Below, in pieces: positions 1 to 5,599 of a stretch of DNA of 7,644 nucleotides (position 1 is the stretch's first letter; each line of letters starts with the position of its first letter). Made by a program: the position numbers and the translations under genes. The DNA lies in contig CAMELY010000064.1 of the NCBI GenBank assembly GCA_945926565.1, positions 1 to 7,644 of the forward strand, read 5' to 3'. The notes under the pieces were generated by a model. It was not told the origin of the DNA. It did not search any database and was given only the letters and a program-made list of their open reading frames with translations. Source of the stretch: an uncultured Clostridia bacterium (GTDB lineage: Bacteria > Bacillota > Clostridia > Oscillospirales > Oscillospiraceae).

Positions 1-442
1 CATGATACATCAAACAGTTGCAGACATAGCTGCCTGCCGTGTAAGAGAGGTCGCATGGAATGCCGTGACTTCGGATATTCCGGACAATGTCCTTGACCGG
101 AACTGTGGCAAAATATGCCGCCGGGCCATCCGCCAGCAGGAGCTCATCCACTGGCTGCGCTCCGTCGTTGTCGGGCATCCGGGCGTCCGCCAGATTGATG
201 GCAACCCGTTCCACTGTCACACAGCATCGCCCGCCTGCCTGGCCTACGCTGATAACAGCCTCCGGCTGAACCGTCCTGATCGCATCCTCCACCGCCGAAG
301 CACTCCGGGAAAAGGAGGTCGGGAGCTCCAGCTTGACAATCTCAGCCCCTGCTACCTTGTCCGGCATTCGCCTGATTGCTTCAAAAGACGGATTAAACGT
401 CTCACCGCCGAAGGGTTCAAAGCCCGTCATGAGTATTTTCAT
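1..442 (-). CDS. pcp: Pyroglutamyl (pyrrolidone-carboxylate) peptidase, partial (C-terminus outside window)
   Basis: This cytosolic cysteine peptidase removes N-terminal pyroglutamate from peptides (family C15). 147 codons are present, read from 442 leftwards; the frame is still open at base 2, so the C-terminus lies beyond the window. Seen in the translation: the N-terminal GFEPFGGETFNPS signature (residues 7-19), the VGQAGGR...ERVAIN block with the expected catalytic Glu at residue 78, and the AGSYVCN block with the nucleophile Cys at residue 141. The catalytic His, normally about 25 residues further on, would be off the edge. Family members are usually about 200-215 residues, so roughly 60 are missing. 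The ATG at 442 is preceded on the minus strand by AGGAG nine bases upstream, and a near-consensus promoter lies just beyond. The gene is divergent from the sirohaem reductase. Assignment to the family is firm; whether the missing part is intact cannot be seen. Confidence 0.93.
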   Translation of the reverse strand, partial: MKILMTGFEPFGGETFNPSFEAIRRMPDKVAGAEIVKLELPTSFSRSASAVEDAIRTVQPEAVISVGQAGGRCCVTVERVAINLADARMPDNDGAQPVDELLLADGPAAYFATVPVKDIVRNIRSHGIPCDLSYTAGSYVCNCLMYH

Positions 443-472
443 ATCTGCTTGCTCCTGTTCTGGGATGGCTTG

Positions 473-501
473 GTTATATCAGTTTTAGCCAAGTCTGTCA
501 A
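473..501 (-). promoter_or_regulatory. Sigma-A-type promoter of pcp
   Basis: On the minus strand TTGACA (501-496) is followed after exactly 17 bases by TATAAC (478-473), 11 of 12 consensus positions. Transcription would start near 466, giving a leader of about 24 bases that contains the AGGAG ribosome binding site of pcp. The spacing and the position directly upstream of a real gene make this convincing. Confidence 0.75.
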
Positions 502-625
502 CAACTTACAGGAAAAATCCAACAAACAGGCAAATCTGTTGTTCATCGCCGGACTATCTCGGCACGGAGAAGCACGAAAGGCCCTGCTGCGGAGATAAAA
601 GGTCAATTGTGCAGCCTCTTTACAT

Positions 626-677
626 GTGCGGACGAAATTCATGCGTTGGATTTTATTACAGAGACAGATGTCCGCAC
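626..677. repeat. Inverted repeat pair GTGCGGAC / GTCCGCAC upstream of the sirohaem reductase
   Basis: GTGCGGAC at 626-633 is repeated exactly as its reverse complement at 670-677, with 36 bases between and 44 bases from centre to centre, about four helical turns. The right copy directly abuts the proposed -35 element of the downstream promoter. The placement suggests a two-site operator, but an 8-bp match in a 300-base gap can also arise by chance. Confidence 0.4.
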
Positions 678-706
678 TGGACTTACCCTACAGATTGTAG
701 TATAAT
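678..706 (+). promoter_or_regulatory. Probable promoter of the sirohaem reductase gene, with an internal dyad
   Basis: A perfect TATAAT -10 box at 701-706 lies 17 bases after TGGACT (678-683), a 4-of-6 match to the -35 consensus, so the start would be near 713 and the leader about 53 bases. The spacer contains a dyad, CTACA (688-692), GAT, TGTAG (696-700), which sits where a repressor would block polymerase. The imperfect -35 box is compatible with a regulated promoter. The -10 call is solid; the regulator is unknown. Confidence 0.55.
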
Positions 707-765
707 TCAAAGCAAGATCCAGTCGGAACTGATTCTGTATCTGACAGGAAAGAAGGTTGTTTTCT

Positions 766-2301
766 GTGGTAAACGAGCAATGGATTGAAACATATCGAGG
801 CGAAATTGAGGCATTTTCCAAGACAATTTCCGCATTTCAAGCGGGAGAAATTGATAAAAAGGCCTATAAAGGCATGTCCGGCGGCATGGGTTCCTACGCG
901 CAGAGAGATCCGTCCAAGCACATGCTGCGTCTGCGGATGCCCGGCGGCCGGATGACAGTGGAACGGCTGGGCTTTCTGGCCCAGACAGTCGAGCGGTACC
1001 AGGTGCAGAAGCTGAAGCTCACCACCTGTGAGACGGTTCAGCTCCACAATCTGGAGGCCTGGCAGGTGCCGGAAATCATGGAGCAGGCCATCTCCTGCGG
1101 CATTCTCTGCAAAGGCGGCGGCGGCGACAATCCCCGTAATGTCATGTGCAGCCCCCTCTCCGGTACACAGGCCGGCGAGGCCTTCGATGTACTGCCCTGG
1201 GCAGAAGCAGTGACCGCTTATCTGCTCTCCATCTGCCGGGACATCCATATGCCCCGTAAGCTGAAGATCGCCTTCTGCAACGGCGTGGATGACTGTGTCC
1301 ACACCGCCTTCCGGGACATGGGCTTCCAGGCCCAGCCGGACGGCACCTTCTCCCTGCGCATCGCGGGCGGCCTGGGCGCAAATCACCGGATGGGTGTGCT
1401 GGTGGACGAGGCAATTCCCGCCAGCCAAATTCTCTATTACGTCAAGGCCATGATTGACACTTTCTGTGCCCACGGCAACTATCAAAACCGTGCCAAGGCC
1501 CGGACCCGCTATCTCCAGGAGACGCTGGGTGAAGAGCTCAAGCCGATCTATCTGGCCAACGTGGCAGCGGCTAAGGCTGCCGGCGGCCTGGATCTGGAGC
1601 TGAAGCCCACGGTCATCTGCAAGACCGGAACAGAGACGCTGGACGACCCCAGAGCGCTGCCCCAGAAGCAGCCCGGCCTGTATACCGTTCAGTATCACCC
1701 CATCGGCGGCAGTCTCCCCCTGGACAAACCCGCCGCGCTCTATGCGTTGCTCAAGGACATGCCTGACGTCGAGTGCCGCATCGCTCCCAATGAGACGCTT
1801 TATATTCTCAACCTGACCGCAGAGGAGGCCGGGCAGGTTCTTTCCGCCACGGCAGACGGTGCTCAGACCGAATTTGAGTACAGCGTCGCCTGCATCGGCG
1901 CTTCCATCTGCCAGCAGGGCGTTCGGGACAGCCAGGGCCTGCTCCAGGCCGCCGTCGCCGCCGTTCGTGAGGCCAGTCTTCCTGACGGCGCCCTGCCTAA
2001 GGTCTGCATCTCCGGATGCCCCTCCAGCTGTGCTGCCCATCAGGCCGGCGCCATTGGCTTCCAGGGCTGTGTCCGTCTGGTGGAAAAAAAGCCTCTGCCT
2101 GCGTTTAAAATGTTCTTAGGAGGCAATGATGACCTGGGTGCCGCCCGCTTTGGTGAGCCGGTTGCCACCATTCTGGAGCGTGACATCCCCGCTCTGTTGG
2201 TGGAACTGGGGCAGGCCGCAGCCGCCTCCGGTCTCAAATGGAGCCAGTGGATCGGCGGTAATCAGGATGCTTTCCAGTCCATCCTCGCAAAATACGCATA
2301 A
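766..2301 (+). CDS. Sirohaem [4Fe-4S] nitrite/sulfite reductase
   Basis: The product reduces nitrite to ammonia or sulfite to sulfide by six electrons, in the cytosol, probably from ferredoxin. It is 511 residues with two ferredoxin-like half-domains and two sirohaem/iron-sulfur domains, normal for single-chain NirA/SiR hemoproteins. The cluster and sirohaem ligands are present: Cys376-x5-Cys382 and Cys418-x3-Cys422 (in SGCPSSC). Arg124 (DNPRNVM) and Lys165/Lys167 (MPRKLK) match the substrate-contact positions of E. coli CysI, but the Arg of the usual TTRQ motif is Cys88 here (TTCETVQLH). GTG at 766 was chosen because AGAAGG lies nine bases upstream; TTG at 757, three codons earlier, has AGGA seven bases upstream and is also possible. 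The gene has its own promoter and terminator, with no partner subunit or assimilation gene beside it. Nitrite cannot be told from sulfite by sequence alone. Confidence 0.9.
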   Translation: MVNEQWIETYRGEIEAFSKTISAFQAGEIDKKAYKGMSGGMGSYAQRDPSKHMLRLRMPGGRMTVERLGFLAQTVERYQVQKLKLTTCETVQLHNLEAWQVPEIMEQAISCGILCKGGGGDNPRNVMCSPLSGTQAGEAFDVLPWAEAVTAYLLSICRDIHMPRKLKIAFCNGVDDCVHTAFRDMGFQAQPDGTFSLRIAGGLGANHRMGVLVDEAIPASQILYYVKAMIDTFCAHGNYQNRAKARTRYLQETLGEELKPIYLANVAAAKAAGGLDLELKPTVICKTGTETLDDPRALPQKQPGLYTVQYHPIGGSLPLDKPAALYALLKDMPDVECRIAPNETLYILNLTAEEAGQVLSATADGAQTEFEYSVACIGASICQQGVRDSQGLLQAAVAAVREASLPDGALPKVCISGCPSSCAAHQAGAIGFQGCVRLVEKKPLPAFKMFLGGNDDLGAARFGEPVATILERDIPALLVELGQAAAASGLKWSQWIGGNQDAFQSILAKYA

Positions 2302-2315
2302 TTTCCGCTGACGAA

Positions 2316-2349
2316 ACAGCAGGCACATCACAATCGGTGTGCCTGCTGT
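2316..2349. terminator. Bidirectional hairpin terminator between the reductase and cotJ genes
   Basis: A perfect 12-bp stem (ACAGCAGGCACA at 2316-2327 with its complement at 2338-2349) encloses a 10-base loop. On the plus strand it is followed by ACTTTTAT and on the minus strand by TTTCG, so the U tracts are short both ways. It lies 14 bases after the reductase stop codon and between convergent genes, as expected of a shared terminator. The stop codon of the shortened cotJC frame (2330-2328) falls inside the loop. Confidence 0.75.
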
Positions 2350-2588
2350 ACTTTTATAGCCTTCAGCATGCCGGGATCAGGGTGCCATTTTGACCCCTCT
2401 GTACCGATATCGGTGAGCAGCCCTTTCAGTTCCGGATAGGGCATGGCATACCGCTGACTGAGATAGCGGAGCGACGCCCCCAGCTCTCCGTCCGGGCCGC
2501 CATACTGACTGATGATGATAGCAGCCAGCCTGGGATTGGTAGCCTTGATCTTCACCGGGTATTGCAGTTTTTTGTCATAAATGAACAT
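2328..2588 (-). pseudogene. cotJC: Truncated CotJC (spore-coat manganese catalase remnant)
   Basis: Full-length CotJC is a dimanganese catalase-like coat protein of about 190-200 residues. This frame encodes 86. Residues 1-64 match the family closely: MFIYDKKLQYPVKI at the start, QYGGPDGELGASLRYLSQRY (residues 28-47, with the first metal-ligand Glu at 35), then TDIGTE (59-64). The family then continues as an ELAHLEM-like stretch that supplies further ligands; here it switches to GSKWHPDPGML and ends inside the terminator loop. The rest of the four-helix bundle and most Mn ligands are therefore absent, and no remainder is found downstream. The start is sound: ATG directly follows the cotJAB stop (TAAATG), with GGAGGAGG about eight bases upstream. 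An internal deletion of roughly 120-130 codons plus a changed tail explains this best. It may still be translated, but catalase activity is very unlikely. An assembly error has not been excluded. Confidence 0.85.
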
Positions 2589-3044
2589 TTATGAGTCCTC
2601 CTCCGCATGGTTCCAGGGCCACGGGCCATGGAGCCAGGTATAGTGGTCATCTGCAGCTGCATTGATCTGCTGGAGGGGGCCGTACTGCTCCTCGTACCGC
2701 ATCCGTCCCTCCTGATAGAGGGCGGCATACTGTTGAAAGAGTCGGAAGGCCTCCTGATCTTTGGGGTGCGTATCCAGGTAAAGACCCAGCTCCGTCAAAA
2801 CAAAGCCCAACACCTGAAGCTCAGAGAGCGGTGTTTTGGGTACAGACCTGCCCTGCGCTGCCACATGGAGGGGCAGATTGAGGCCGGGAAACAGCGTGCC
2901 TTGGGCCAGCGCCTCGTTTTTGCCGTATTTGGGCTCTCCCTCCTGCTGAAAGGGAACATAGGGAACTGCCAGCGGAGCGCAGCGGGGGAGCTGTCCCTGG
3001 CCGCTTGGGCAGCGGGCCGTAAATTGTTCAGGCTCTTGCTTCAA
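2589..3044 (-). CDS. CotJA-CotJB fusion spore-coat protein
   Basis: In B. subtilis cotJA, cotJB and cotJC are three separate genes for small proteins of the inner spore coat, made in the mother cell. Here one 151-residue frame carries both small proteins. Residues 22-60 are CotJA-like (PLAVPYVPFQ, then GTLFPGLNLPL); residues 67-146 are CotJB-like (LGLYLDTHPKDQEA, YGPL, then GPWPWNH near the end). The join around residues 60-70 is a short linker with no stop or frameshift. The start is TTG at 3044, chosen because a textbook AAGGAGG lies seven bases upstream and no ATG or GTG is better placed. The next gene, the cotJC remnant, begins at the base after the stop, so the two are certainly co-transcribed. 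A CATAAAGT element at 3091-3084 faintly resembles a sigma-E -10 box, but I cannot assign a promoter. Separate genes are the norm, so the fusion is notable. Confidence 0.85.
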   Translation of the reverse strand: MKQEPEQFTARCPSGQGQLPRCAPLAVPYVPFQQEGEPKYGKNEALAQGTLFPGLNLPLHVAAQGRSVPKTPLSELQVLGFVLTELGLYLDTHPKDQEAFRLFQQYAALYQEGRMRYEEQYGPLQQINAAADDHYTWLHGPWPWNHAEEDS

Positions 3045-3058
3045 ATGAATTCCTCCTT

Positions 3059-3079
3059 CGGAAGGGCAGTGCCCTTCCG
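3059..3079 (-). promoter_or_regulatory. Leader hairpin abutting the cotJAB ribosome binding site
   Basis: CGGAAGGGCA and TGCCCTTCCG form 10-base complementary arms around one central base, realistically a 9-bp stem with a 3-base loop. On the minus strand the 3' arm ends at 3059 and the AAGGAGG ribosome binding site starts at 3058. The 3' arm can also pair weakly with the first four bases of that site (CCTT, CCG, AAGG), so the two folds compete. It may stabilise the messenger or tune initiation. The structure is clear, its role inferred. Confidence 0.5.
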
Positions 3080-3166
3080 TTTCACTTTATGCAGAGAAGA
3101 CAGGATTTGACAAAATCGGATCGTATCCGGCTCAATCTTAATTTTCCAAACAATTGCTATAGTGTG

Positions 3167-3194
3167 TTGCATATTTAAAAAGAGCTTTTATAAT
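3167..3194 (+). promoter_or_regulatory. Probable promoter of the lipoprotein gene
   Basis: A perfect TATAAT at 3189-3194 follows the partial -35 box TTGCAT (3167-3172) after 16 bases, in an A+T-rich stretch. The start would be near 3201, with a leader of about 46 bases carrying AGGAGG. The -35 element is weak, which lowers confidence. Confidence 0.5.
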
Positions 3195-3246
3195 AAGAGC
3201 ACATCAACCGCAATACATCCGGACAGAATCACAGGAGGTTACTCAC

Positions 3247-3879
3247 ATGAAAAGATGGATTTGTATGCTGATTGCCCTCAGTCTCACTTTGCTTGCCAGC
3301 GGCTGTCAGTCAAACCACACCGCTGCAGATCCCGTGCCTGAGGCTCAGGCGCCTGCTGTCTCAGATCAGGAGGAGAATCTCACCGCGCCTCAGCAGGAGG
3401 TGCCCGAGCTTCCGGCAGATTCGGCTGAGACGCCTGCTGAACCGGAACCGTCTGAAACGCCGGAGGATGCCGAAGCGCAATCTGACACTGAGTCTCCGGC
3501 CAGTACCGAGGAAGACCGGGCCGAATTGACCGCTGTACTGGATCGGATCCGCGAAGAGGCACGGGTGGGCGTCGCCGGCAGTTCTCTGACTGCCGCTCAG
3601 CTGGCCGCAGCGCTGCTGGACTGGGGAATGGAGACTCCGCTGACAGAAGAGGAGATTCAGGATACCGCCCAAAGCTGGTACGCCGGGCTGGAGAGCGCTG
3701 ACCAAGAGGAGTTTCAGATGCAGCTCTCCGGTGTGGACGGAGCCGTAAAGCAGGTACTGGAGGAGAACGGTGCAGATCTGCTGGATTCTGCGGGCTGTAC
3801 CGAGAGCGCTTATCCCTGGAACGACGCTGCCCGGACGGCAGCAGAGGCAGTTGCGGCCGCAATTCTGACAGAAGCATAA
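3247..3879 (+). CDS. Acidic lipoprotein of unknown function
   Basis: The 210-residue product is not recognised as a member of a named family. It begins with a lipoprotein signal: positive MKR, hydrophobic residues 5-17, then LLASGC with the lipidated Cys at residue 20, so it should be anchored on the outer face of the membrane. Residues 21-92 are a disordered, Pro/Glu/Ala/Ser/Thr-rich acidic spacer, probably crossing the peptidoglycan. Residues 93-210 look helical and rather Ala/Glu-rich, with a Trp-containing stretch (DWGMETPLTEEEIQ, AQSWYAGLE) and one Cys near 184. The ATG is preceded by AGGAGG at eight bases. The gene has its own promoter and a strong terminator, so it is a single-gene unit separate from the downstream sortase. 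No sorting signal is present, so it is not an obvious sortase substrate. Surface or spore-related roles are guesses only. Confidence 0.8.
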   Translation: MKRWICMLIALSLTLLASGCQSNHTAADPVPEAQAPAVSDQEENLTAPQQEVPELPADSAETPAEPEPSETPEDAEAQSDTESPASTEEDRAELTAVLDRIREEARVGVAGSSLTAAQLAAALLDWGMETPLTEEEIQDTAQSWYAGLESADQEEFQMQLSGVDGAVKQVLEENGADLLDSAGCTESAYPWNDAARTAAEAVAAAILTEA

Positions 3880-3893
3880 GGAAAACCCGCCAA

Positions 3894-3928
3894 CGGCCGG
3901 TTCAGACTGTACTGAGCCGGCCGCTTTT
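3894..3928 (+). terminator. Rho-independent terminator after the lipoprotein gene
   Basis: A 12-bp stem (CGGCCGGTTCAG at 3894-3905 with CTGAGCCGGCCG at 3912-3923, one G-U pair) encloses the loop ACTGTA and is followed by CTTTT. It begins 14 bases after the stop codon. The G+C-rich stem is strong and the U tract short. Confidence 0.8.
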
Positions 3929-4006
3929 GTGGACAACGCCGTTCTTTCGTGATAAACTACAGGAAGATTGTTTTCAGGATATCCGATGAAGGGAGGTTTT
4001 TGTTTG

Positions 4007-4819
4007 ATGAAAGGCTTCTTTTCCGCTTTGCGCGCCTTTCTGCTCGTCCTGTGTATCGGCGGCATCTGCGTTTCCTGCTGGAAGCTCTGGGAAATTTACC
4101 ATACCTATCAAGAGGGCCAGGAGCTCTACCAAAATTTGACCGCTCTGGTCGTAGCGGAGGTAAATCCGGCTGCGGAAACAACGGCAGAATACAGCACTAT
4201 TCTCCCGGAACCGGAGGCAGAAGGAGAGATTCCGCAAGTTGCGCTCGGTATCAGCGTGGATTTCGACGCCCTTCGTTCCATCAATCCGGAGGCTGTTGGT
4301 TGGATCTACTGCCCGGATACCGCCATCAATTACCCGGTGGTTCAGGGCAGCGACAATGATTACTACCTCAGACACCTCCTGGACGGCACATCTAACCGAA
4401 ACGGAACCATCTTTGCCGATGCCAACAACAGCAGCGGTTTTGCGGATCAAAATACGATTCTGTATGGCCATCACATGAAAAACGGAGCCATGTTCGCCTC
4501 GCTGGAAGGCTATCGGGAGCAGGCATACTTTGATCAGCATCCGGTGCTCTATCTGCTGACTCCGGAGGGGGATTATCAGCTGCAGGTGTTCTCCGCCTGC
4601 GTCACCAGCGCCTCGGATGAGGTCTATACGCTCCAGTTCGGCGATGCGGAGGATTACCGTCTCTGGCTGAATCGCCAGGCAGCCCGTTCGGACATTGAGA
4701 GCTCCGTTTCAGTCGCTGAAACAGACCGGGTGATCACCCTCTCCACCTGCGCCTATGATTTTGACGACGCCAGGTATGTGGTCCTCGCCAAGCTGGTTCC
4801 CGTCAACGTGCGGGGATAA
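4007..4819 (+). CDS. srtB: Class B sortase
   Basis: Sortases are membrane-anchored cysteine transpeptidases that join surface proteins to peptidoglycan after cutting at a short sorting motif. The 270 residues start with an N-terminal anchor (hydrophobic residues 9-24), followed by an extracytoplasmic catalytic domain. The triad is visible: His155 in YGHHMKNGAMF, Cys248 in the TLSTC motif, and Arg256 in DDARYVV. The domain order and the GWIYCPDTAINYPVVQ block (residues 98-113) are typical of class B. ATG at 4007 has GGGAGG ten bases upstream; TTG at 4004 (seven-base spacing) is an alternative, and the frame is open back to 3968. No substrate with a sorting signal is encoded in the window, so its target is unknown. 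The gene follows the lipoprotein terminator and only a poor promoter candidate (GATAAA at 3951-3956) is visible; it leads the run into the amidase and radA. Confidence 0.93.
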   Translation: MKGFFSALRAFLLVLCIGGICVSCWKLWEIYHTYQEGQELYQNLTALVVAEVNPAAETTAEYSTILPEPEAEGEIPQVALGISVDFDALRSINPEAVGWIYCPDTAINYPVVQGSDNDYYLRHLLDGTSNRNGTIFADANNSSGFADQNTILYGHHMKNGAMFASLEGYREQAYFDQHPVLYLLTPEGDYQLQVFSACVTSASDEVYTLQFGDAEDYRLWLNRQAARSDIESSVSVAETDRVITLSTCAYDFDDARYVVLAKLVPVNVRG

Positions 4820-4861
4820 ACCGGTATTTGCAGCCATAAGCTGTCCCGGGAGGGATTGCAG

Positions 4862-5584
4862 ATGGAACGTCGTATCTCAAAACGTGCGCTGACCGCTTTG
4901 ACATTGGCGGCAGCTATGGTCTCTTTTGTCTTTTGGAGCGGATATTGGGCTCCGCTTCAGACCTTTTCGCCCGTTCTTCGGGAGGATCTGCTGCTCATCA
5001 TCGACCCAGGCCACGGCGGGGAGGATGGGGGAGCCGTCTCAGTATCCGGCGTCCCGGAGAGCGGGATCAACCTGTCCATCGCCCTCAAGTGCGAACAGCT
5101 GGCAGGGTTATTTGGTCAGCCTGTTCAGCTGCTGCGCAGGGAAGAGGTATCTCTGGCTGACCCGGAGGCAGAGACGCTGCGCCAGAGAAAGCGCAGCGAT
5201 CTGCAGAAACGGGTGGAGATCATCAACAGCGCATCCAATGCGGTGCTGCTCAGCATCCATCAGAACTTTTTTACCAAGGCTTCCTATTCCGGCGCACAGG
5301 TGTTCTATCGGCCGGGGGAGGACAGCCGCCAGTGGGCCATTCAGATTCAGGAGCAGCTCCGTCTGGCCCTGGACACAGAGAACCAGCGGCAAGCCAAGGA
5401 GATTCCCAGCGATATCTATCTCATGAGCCATATCAGCTGCCCTGCCATTCTGGTAGAGTGCGGTTTTCTCTCCAATCCGGAAGAGGACGCGCTGCTTCAG
5501 ACTGAGGATTATCAGCGAAAGCTGGCGGTGACCATTCTGGGGGGCTGCATGGGTTACTTTGCGGACACCGGCAGGACATATTAA
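4862..5584 (+). CDS. cwlD: N-acetylmuramoyl-L-alanine amidase, CwlD-like
   Basis: This zinc amidase cleaves the bond between N-acetylmuramic acid and L-alanine. CwlD of spore formers does this in cortex peptidoglycan, the first step toward muramic-delta-lactam, which lytic enzymes need at germination. The 240-residue length matches B. subtilis CwlD (about 237). Residues 10-30 form a signal or membrane anchor. The Amidase_3 domain shows all key residues: His51 (IDPGHGGEDGG), Glu66 (PESGINL) and His133 (SIHQNFF) as zinc ligands, and catalytic Glu199 in AILVECGFLSNPEED. ATG at 4862 is chosen because GGGAGG lies eight bases upstream; the TTG two codons earlier sits too close to it. It follows the sortase by 42 bases and precedes radA by 15, so co-transcription is likely. 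There are no cell-wall-binding repeats, which fits CwlD better than a vegetative autolysin. The specific CwlD role is inferred from size, architecture and the sporulating context. Confidence 0.88.
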   Translation: MERRISKRALTALTLAAAMVSFVFWSGYWAPLQTFSPVLREDLLLIIDPGHGGEDGGAVSVSGVPESGINLSIALKCEQLAGLFGQPVQLLRREEVSLADPEAETLRQRKRSDLQKRVEIINSASNAVLLSIHQNFFTKASYSGAQVFYRPGEDSRQWAIQIQEQLRLALDTENQRQAKEIPSDIYLMSHISCPAILVECGFLSNPEEDALLQTEDYQRKLAVTILGGCMGYFADTGRTY

Positions 5585-5599
5585 GAAGGGGACACACAG

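Noticed and set aside
2..598. Long plus-strand open frame opposite pcp
   Set aside because: It is antisense to a gene with clear family motifs, promoter and ribosome binding site, and its own product has no recognisable features.
688..2040. 450-codon minus-strand open frame opposite the sirohaem reductase
   Set aside because: It mirrors the codon pattern of a well-supported gene of high G+C content; no ribosome binding site or family match supports it.
3107..3135. TTGACA as a -35 box for the lipoprotein gene
   Set aside because: The sequence 17 bases on (GCTCAA) is not a -10 box; the TATAAT at 3189 is far better placed.
3361..4065. Minus-strand frames across the lipoprotein and sortase start
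   Set aside because: They cross a terminator and two supported plus-strand genes, and encode low-complexity Arg/Leu/Pro-rich sequence typical of shadows.
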